Positions 7,495 through 11,643 of a stretch of DNA of 11,643 nucleotides are shown here, in pieces. This stretch comes from an uncultured Planctomycetales bacterium (lineage in GTDB: Bacteria > Planctomycetota > Planctomycetia > Isosphaerales > Isosphaeraceae), in the NCBI GenBank assembly GCA_937907525.1, contig CALCIB010000124.1, positions 1 through 11,643 of the forward strand, given 5' to 3'. A program made the translations under genes and the position numbers. The notes beneath the pieces were generated by a model that made no database searches, was not told the origin of the DNA, and saw only the letters and a program-made list of their open reading frames with translations. The stretch's first letter is position 1. Every line of letters begins with the position of its first letter.

Positions 7495-9381
7495 ATGTGC
7501 GGGATCGTGGGGTTCGTCAACGGCGGCGGCCGGCAAGCCGATCGCGATACGGTCGAGGCCATGACCGCCGTCCTCGCCCACCGCGGGCCCGACGGCTCCG
7601 GCGCGTTCGTCGCCGGGCCCGTCGCGCTGGGGCACCGCCGACTCTCCATCATCGACGTCGCGGGAGGCGCGCAACCGCTCGCCAACGAGGACGACTCGAT
7701 CTGGATCACCTACAACGGCGAACTCTACAACGAGCCCGACCTCAAGCCGGCGCTCGAGGCGAAGGGCCACCGCTACCGGACCCGCTGCGACACCGAGACC
7801 CTCGTCCATCTCTACGAGGAGGACGGCGAGGCGTTCGTCGAGCGACTGAACGGCATGTTCGCCCTGGCGATCTGGGACGGCCCCCACCGCCTCCTGCTCC
7901 TGGCTCGCGACCGCATGGGCCAGAAGCCGCTCTATTACGCCCAGCTTCCCGGCGGCGGCCTGGCCTTCGGCTCCGAGCCCAAGGCCCTCTTGAAACACCC
8001 CGACGTTCCCCGCGAACTCGACCGCGACGGCCTCGCCCGCTATCTGTTCTATGAATACGCGCCCGCGCCTTACTCCATCTGGCGAGGGGTCCGCAAGCTG
8101 CCGCGCGGGCACGTCCTGGTCTGGGAGGACGGTCGCGTCCGCGTCTCCCGCTACTTTCCGAAGCCGGGCGACCCCCGCGACCCCTCGCCGCCGCCGTTCG
8201 AGGCGGCCGCGACCCGCTTTTGGGGATCGTTCCGCGACGCCGTCGCCCGCCACCGCCGCTCCGACGTCCCCCTGGGCGTCTTCCTCTCCGGCGGCGTCGA
8301 CTCGTCGAGCGTCGCCGCGGCGCTTTGCGAGATCGAGCCGGCCGCGGCCGTCCACACCTTCTCCATCGGCTTCGAGGACCCCAGCTTCGACGAAAGCGGC
8401 CACGCGCGGGCCGTCGCCGAATATCTCGGGACGAACCACCACGAGCGGACCTTCTCCGTCGCGAGCGTCCTGGACCTGCTGCCCGAGGTCGCCTGCTGGC
8501 TCGACGAGCCGTTCGGCGACGCCTCCATCCTGCCGACGCACCTGTTGAGCCGGTTCGCCCGCGAGCACGTCGCCGTCGCCCTGGGAGGCGACGGCGCCGA
8601 CGAACTCATGGCCGGCTACCCCACCTTCGAGGCCGAACGCGCCGCGACGTTCTTCCGCCGCCTCCCCCGCCCCGCCCGCGCGCTGGCCGGGGCCGTCGCC
8701 GGCCGGCTGCCGGTCGACCACCGCAACTTCTCGTTCGACTTCAAGCTCAAGCAGTTCCTCCGCGGCGCCGCCGAACCCCCCGCCCTCGCCCATCAGCGCT
8801 GGCTGGGCTCGTTCTCCGGCGTCGAACTGACGCGACTGCTGGTCGACCCGCCTCCGGACGTCGAGGCCGAACACCTCGCCCTGGCCGAACGCCTGGCCGC
8901 CGCGATCCCCGCCGACCCCCTCGGCCGATCGCTGGAGTTGTATCAAGAAACCTACTTGTCTGAAGATATTCTCGCAAAAGTGGATCGCGCCAGCATGGCC
9001 TGTTCCCTGGAGGTCCGCGCCCCGTTCCTGGACGCTTGCCTGGTCGACGAGGTCCGGGGATTGCCGTCATGTTACAAATACGGCGGGGGGACGACCAAGC
9101 GGCTGCTGAAGCGGGCCGCGGCCGACAAGCTTCCCGCGGCGATCCTCAAGCGGTCGAAGAAGGGGTTCGGCATCCCCGTCGCCCGCTGGCTCCGCGGCCC
9201 GCTTTCGCCATGGCTCGACCGCCTCCTCGCCCCCGACCGCCTCCGCGCCCAGGGCTTCTTCCGCCCCGAGGAAGTCGCCCGGCTGGTCCGAGAACACCGC
9301 GAGGGGGTCCGCGACCGCCGCAAGCCCTTGTGGACGCTCTTGATGTTCCAGTTATGGCATGAACGGTGGAACGAGGGTTGA
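7495..9381 (+). CDS. asnB: glutamine-hydrolysing asparagine synthase (class II amidotransferase)
   Basis: This protein has 628 residues. The start is fixed at ATG 7495 because class II amidotransferases need Cys directly after the initiator Met as N-terminal nucleophile (MCGIVGF); a modest GAGGGG lies 11 nt upstream. The glutaminase domain (to about 210) shows HRGPDG (29-34), GHRRLSIID (46-54) and YNGELYN (73-79), which bind glutamine. The synthetase domain has the pyrophosphatase loop LSGGVDSS (264-271), LGGDGADEL (363-371), YLSEDILAKVDRASM, EVRAPFLD (506-513) and KGFGIPVARWLRGPL (556-570). The reaction converts aspartate, glutamine and ATP to asparagine, glutamate, AMP and PPi, in the cytoplasm. 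Length and architecture also fit amidotransferases of exosortase/extracellular-polysaccharide clusters; the neighbours do not decide. Codon use is strongly G/C-ending except for an AT-rich patch at 8938-8988. The next gene starts 29 nt after the stop. Confidence 0.9.
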   Translation: MCGIVGFVNGGGRQADRDTVEAMTAVLAHRGPDGSGAFVAGPVALGHRRLSIIDVAGGAQPLANEDDSIWITYNGELYNEPDLKPALEAKGHRYRTRCDTETLVHLYEEDGEAFVERLNGMFALAIWDGPHRLLLLARDRMGQKPLYYAQLPGGGLAFGSEPKALLKHPDVPRELDRDGLARYLFYEYAPAPYSIWRGVRKLPRGHVLVWEDGRVRVSRYFPKPGDPRDPSPPPFEAAATRFWGSFRDAVARHRRSDVPLGVFLSGGVDSSSVAAALCEIEPAAAVHTFSIGFEDPSFDESGHARAVAEYLGTNHHERTFSVASVLDLLPEVACWLDEPFGDASILPTHLLSRFAREHVAVALGGDGADELMAGYPTFEAERAATFFRRLPRPARALAGAVAGRLPVDHRNFSFDFKLKQFLRGAAEPPALAHQRWLGSFSGVELTRLLVDPPPDVEAEHLALAERLAAAIPADPLGRSLELYQETYLSEDILAKVDRASMACSLEVRAPFLDACLVDEVRGLPSCYKYGGGTTKRLLKRAAADKLPAAILKRSKKGFGIPVARWLRGPLSPWLDRLLAPDRLRAQGFFRPEEVARLVREHREGVRDRRKPLWTLLMFQLWHERWNEG

Positions 9382-9410
9382 TCGACGTCCCTTAAATGGA
9401 AAGGCATGCC

Positions 9411-9785
9411 ATGGCGAGCCGCGTCGTCTTCGTTTGCCATGAGAACGGGGAGGAGTGGAGCCCCGGGATTTACCTCCACCTGGGCGGGGAGCGCGCCTTC
9501 GACCTGCTCCGCGAGGCGGCCCCCCGGATGTGCATGTACGACGCGGCGGCGGCGGCCGCCCAGTTGTGCGGCTTCCTCTGCGAACGAATCAACGACGTTC
9601 ACGGCGTCGCTTTGTGCCCGCCCCCGACGCCGGACGCGGACGGCGGCGTCGACTGGGAGGCGTACGGCCCGGGCGACTGGGGCGTCGTCGCCGTCGACGT
9701 CCTCGACGCCGGGGCCGAGGGCTTCGCGGGAGGACTGGCCGGCCGGGTCGTCGGCGGCCTCCCCCTCGATCAAAGCTGCCTTTGA
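9411..9785 (+). CDS. small cysteine-rich protein of unknown function
   Basis: This protein has 124 residues. I start at ATG 9411 because GGAAAGG lies 6 nt upstream; an in-frame ATG at 9396 has no ribosome site and would add MERHA. The N-terminus (ASRVVFVCHENGEEWSPGIYLHLGG) reads as a beta strand, polar turn and second strand. It is followed by a helical Ala-rich segment (about 43-62) and a C-terminal part with GPGDWGVVAVDV (86-97), which looks like another strand. Six Cys (9, 41, 53, 57, 69, 123) are many for this length; the absence of a signal peptide argues against disulfides and leaves metal binding possible. I do not recognise a named family. Codon use matches the neighbours and is strongly G/C-ending, supporting a real gene. 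It follows asnB by 29 nt on the same strand, so co-transcription is likely, but a functional link to asparagine synthesis is not shown. Confidence 0.75.
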   Translation: MASRVVFVCHENGEEWSPGIYLHLGGERAFDLLREAAPRMCMYDAAAAAAQLCGFLCERINDVHGVALCPPPTPDADGGVDWEAYGPGDWGVVAVDVLDAGAEGFAGGLAGRVVGGLPLDQSCL

Positions 9786-9824
9786 CGCCCGCGACCGCGC
9801 CTGGCCGCGGGCGTCGTACGCGCT

Positions 9825-9998
9825 CTTCCCCCCTCGCGGGGGAAGACGGACCGCTCGGCGGTCAGATGAGGGGGGCGACAAGCAAAAGCGCCGTTGGAAA
9901 TCACGAAAGCCCGTCCGGCCGGCTCGATCTCGGAGACCTCCTCGTTCGTTCCCCCTCATCCGGCCCTTCGGGCCACCTTCCCCCGCGAGGGGGGAAGG
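9825..9998. repeat. structured palindromic repeat, complete copy 2 (BIME-like inverted pair)
   Basis: Half-units lie at 9825-9875 and 9951-9998 around a 75-nt spacer. The outer hairpins are CTTCCCCC/GGGGGAAG (9825-9832 with 9838-9845; 9977-9984 with 9990-9997), each with a 5-nt loop. The inner hairpins are GACCGC-TCG-GCGGTC (9849-9863) and GGCCC-TTC-GGGCC (9962-9974). The GATGAGGGG tail is at 9865-9873, and its complement lies at 9952-9960. Compared with copy 1, the outer stem has changed T-A to C-G on both sides in both halves, so pairing is kept. The element occupies most of the 281-nt gap 9786-10066; its spacer holds no ORF or motif I can name. The remaining 10000-10066 is relatively AT-rich and presumably holds the promoter of the next gene. 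Confidence 0.9.
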
Positions 9999-10066
9999 CC
10001 GTTTCGACCGCCATCCCATGATGATTGGAAAACGGCGATGGATTTTATACGACGACAAGGGATGAC

Positions 10067-10843
10067 ATGAGGATACTCGTCGTCTCCGACATCCACGGCA
10101 ACCGCGCGGCGATCGAGGCGATCGACGAGCCGCGCGACGTCTGCTTCTGCCTGGGCGACCTGGTCGACTACGGCCCGGAACCCGCGGCGTGCGTCCGCTG
10201 GGCCATGGCGAACGCCGACCACGCCGTCCGCGGCAACCACGACCACGGGGTCGCCCAGGAGGTCCCCGTCACCGGCGAGGCCGGCTTCCGCTACCTCACC
10301 CGCGTCACCCGCCCCGACATGTGGGAGGTCCTAAGCGCCGAGGAACGCCACTACCTGGTGCGCCTCCCCGTGACCAAGCGCGTCACCGTCGGCGACGTCC
10401 GCTTCCTGTTGGTCCACGCCACCCCTCGCGACCCGCTGGACGAATACCTCCTGCGCGACGAGGCCGCCTGGGCGCGACGTCTGGAGCACGTCGATGCCGA
10501 CGTCGTCTGCGTCGGCCACAGCCACATGCAGTTCAAGCTGAAGGTCGGCGAGAAGACCGTGCTCAACCCCGGCAGCGTCGGCCTCCCCCGCGACGGCGAC
10601 CCCCGCGCCGCCTACGCGGTCATCGAGGACGGCCTCATCGAACTGAAGCGCGTCGAATACCCGATCGACCAGACCGTCGCCGCGGTCCAGGCCGCCCCCT
10701 GGCCCGACCGCGCCAAGTCCATGCTGACCCACGTCCTCCATCACGGCCGCCTTCCCCGAGAGGCGGACTCTTCGGAGGCGGCGGCGGACGACGTCGACGA
10801 CGGGCCCAAGATCCACGAGGATGGGACCGAAGCGCGAGGGTGA
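10067..10843 (+). CDS. metallophosphoesterase of the YfcE/MJ0936 type (calcineurin-like, Metallophos_2)
   Basis: This protein has 258 residues. ATG at 10067 follows AAGGG by 7 nt and places the first metal motif directly at the N-terminus, as usual for the family; the open frame extends 14 codons upstream without support. All five dimetal motifs are present in order: SDIHGN (Asp8, His10), GDLVDYGP (Asp31), GNHDHG (Asn57, His58), LVHATP (His117) and GHSHMQF (His151, His153). The typical NPGSVGLPRDGDPRAAYAV block follows, and a less conserved C-terminal tail (about 215-258) ends in an acidic stretch. Members hydrolyse phosphodiesters or phosphomonoesters with two Mn/Fe-type metals in the cytoplasm; the natural substrate cannot be read from the sequence. 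No signal peptide. The downstream gene begins 42 nt after the stop in the same direction, so the two are probably co-transcribed. Confidence 0.92.
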   Translation: MRILVVSDIHGNRAAIEAIDEPRDVCFCLGDLVDYGPEPAACVRWAMANADHAVRGNHDHGVAQEVPVTGEAGFRYLTRVTRPDMWEVLSAEERHYLVRLPVTKRVTVGDVRFLLVHATPRDPLDEYLLRDEAAWARRLEHVDADVVCVGHSHMQFKLKVGEKTVLNPGSVGLPRDGDPRAAYAVIEDGLIELKRVEYPIDQTVAAVQAAPWPDRAKSMLTHVLHHGRLPREADSSEAAADDVDDGPKIHEDGTEARG

Positions 10844-10885
10844 GCGCGTCACCCGCCCGCGACGGTTCGCGAGGAGATCGGAACG

Positions 10886-11518
10886 ATGGGGACTTCGGTG
10901 CAAGCGATCGCGGTGGACCTCGAACGCCTCCAGGCGGCCCGGGACTTGAAGGACCAGGCGTTGATCGACCGCGTGGTCGAGCGCTTCGCCGAGGAGATCG
11001 AGGAACTCGACGAGGTCGCCGAGGAGCGGCTGGAAGACGGGGAGACCGAGGAACTGCTGCTGATGCCCGAGGTGGTCCGTCGAGTCGTCGCGGGTGGCGA
11101 TTACACCACCGGCGGCAACCACCTCTATGGTTTCGCCCTGGAATTCCTATGCAAGGAACTCGGCGAACCCCTGCCGAGCGACGACTGGTGTTCCCTGCGA
11201 AGGGCCTCGGCATGGTTCGCGAAGGTCGATCGCGCGCTCGGTGAATCGGGAGTGCCGGGCGATCTCTTCGCGATCGAGCGCGTCCTCGGAGGGCCGCCCC
11301 CGCTCGCGATCCCCGAGCTTGATCCCGGGAACTATCCAAGGTTCGGGGTCGTGCCGCGGTCTCGGGTCGTCGCCGTGGCCGCGATCCTCGCCGACGAAAC
11401 CGTGGCTCGCCTGACGTCGGGATTCGAGGAATACGAGCTCTCGGCCATGAACGAGTTGGTCGCCTGGTTCCGCGGTTGCGCGGAGACGGCTCGTGACCTG
11501 GTCCTCGTCCACTCCTGA
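10886..11518 (+). CDS. uncharacterised acidic protein, possibly DUF7691-like
   Basis: This protein has 210 residues. ATG at 10886 follows GAGGAGA by 9 nt. There is no signal peptide or membrane segment, so a cytoplasmic location is likely. The N-terminus (AIAVDLERLQAA) leads into a strongly acidic helical region (about 32-57, many Glu). The best-looking motif is GGNHLYGFALEFLCKELGE (76-94), followed by a Trp-containing segment (WCSLRRASAWFAKVDRAL), a Pro-rich turn (GGPPPLAIPELDPG) and a C-terminal helical region with AWFRGCAETARDL. The order of a short 'VDL...L' start, an acidic helix, a 'YGFALE.LC..LGE' core and a C-terminal helix recalls DUF7691, a family of unknown function; this is from memory and could be wrong. 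It follows the metallophosphoesterase by 42 nt; a small stem (10858-10862 with 10867-10871) lies just before its ribosome site. No function is proposed. Confidence 0.82.
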   Translation: MGTSVQAIAVDLERLQAARDLKDQALIDRVVERFAEEIEELDEVAEERLEDGETEELLLMPEVVRRVVAGGDYTTGGNHLYGFALEFLCKELGEPLPSDDWCSLRRASAWFAKVDRALGESGVPGDLFAIERVLGGPPPLAIPELDPGNYPRFGVVPRSRVVAVAAILADETVARLTSGFEEYELSAMNELVAWFRGCAETARDLVLVHS

Positions 11519-11592
11519 CGCGGCCGCGACGGATCGCGCGGGGGAGCCTCGAAAAAACCTGACCGTCACGGATTTTGGGTGCCTGAACGAAT

Positions 11593-11643
11593 CTTCCCCC
11601 CTTGCGGGGGAAGACAGACCGCGAAGCGGTCAGATGAGGGGGA
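11593..11643. repeat. structured palindromic repeat, copy 3, cut by the window edge
   Basis: One left-hand half-unit is visible: outer hairpin CTTCCCCC (11593-11600) with GGGGGAAG (11606-11613), inner hairpin GACCGC-GAA-GCGGTC (11617-11631) and the tail GATGAGGGG (11633-11641). Its facing partner would lie beyond the window. The inner stem equals that of the left half of copy 2, but the loop is GAA rather than TCG. The preceding 11519-11592 contains a run of six A at 11552-11557 and no gene I can support. Confidence 0.85.

Noticed and set aside
7438..8946. A 502-codon minus-strand frame across asnB
   Set aside because: The composition is that of an antisense shadow. The plus frame holds all asparagine synthase motifs.
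10025..10051. Promoter for the metallophosphoesterase (TTGGAA and TATACG)
   Set aside because: The spacer is only 15 nt, the -10 match is poor, and the implied start would fall within the ribosome site. The stretch is AT-rich, but I cannot defend these boxes.
9406..10065. A 219-codon plus-strand frame starting inside the small cysteine-rich gene and running through repeat copy 2
   Set aside because: It crosses the palindromic repeat and is rich in Arg/Pro/Ser. The alternative frame at 9411 has the better ribosome site and protein-like composition.

Overview
The window reads as chromosomal DNA of a high-GC planctomycete, most likely of the Isosphaeraceae type (Paludisphaera/Singulisphaera/Tautonia-like). 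This rests on very GC-rich coding sequence with G/C-ending codons and on a gene set typical of that phylum: a CRTAC1/ASPIC-UnbV propeller lipoprotein, a Tat-exported Gfo/Idh/MocA oxidoreductase, a secreted ThuA-domain protein and a DUF6807 'PmoA-family' protein. The taxonomic assignment is inference from gene content and base composition, because no rRNA or marker gene is present.

Layout. (1) 95-2405, minus strand: a small secreted helical protein of unknown function, followed 52 bp later by a seven-bladed FG-GAP/VCBS propeller with a C-terminal ASPIC/UnbV domain. (2) 2406-2628: the divergent intergenic region, with a good sigma70-like promoter for the rightward genes. (3) 2629-7245, plus strand: four genes joined by stop/start overlaps (TAATG, ATGA, ATGA), encoding an enolase-superfamily enzyme, a DUF6807 protein, a ThuA-domain protein and a Gfo/Idh/MocA oxidoreductase. 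Every product carries an export signal (Tat, Sec, Sec, Tat), so this looks like an extracytoplasmic carbohydrate or sugar-acid processing module. (4) 7495-9785: a glutamine-hydrolysing asparagine synthase-type amidotransferase and a small cysteine-rich protein of unknown function. (5) 10067-11518: a YfcE-type metallophosphoesterase and an uncharacterised acidic protein that recalls DUF7691.

Between the gene blocks lie two complete copies and one partial copy (7311-7437, 9825-9998, 11593-window end) of a structured palindromic repeat. Each half-unit is two tandem hairpins followed by a conserved GATGAGGGG tail, and two half-units face each other to form a long inverted repeat. Stem bases change in a compensatory way between copies while loops and tail stay similar. 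This is the most striking non-coding structure in the window and resembles a BIME/REP-type element.

I see no CRISPR array, transposase, tRNA, rRNA, toxin-antitoxin pair or recognisable defence system. The observations most worth following are the covarying repeat family, the fully exported and translationally coupled four-gene module (with an unusual Asn-x-Lys in the enolase-family active site), and an AT-rich patch inside the most conserved part of the asparagine synthase gene.
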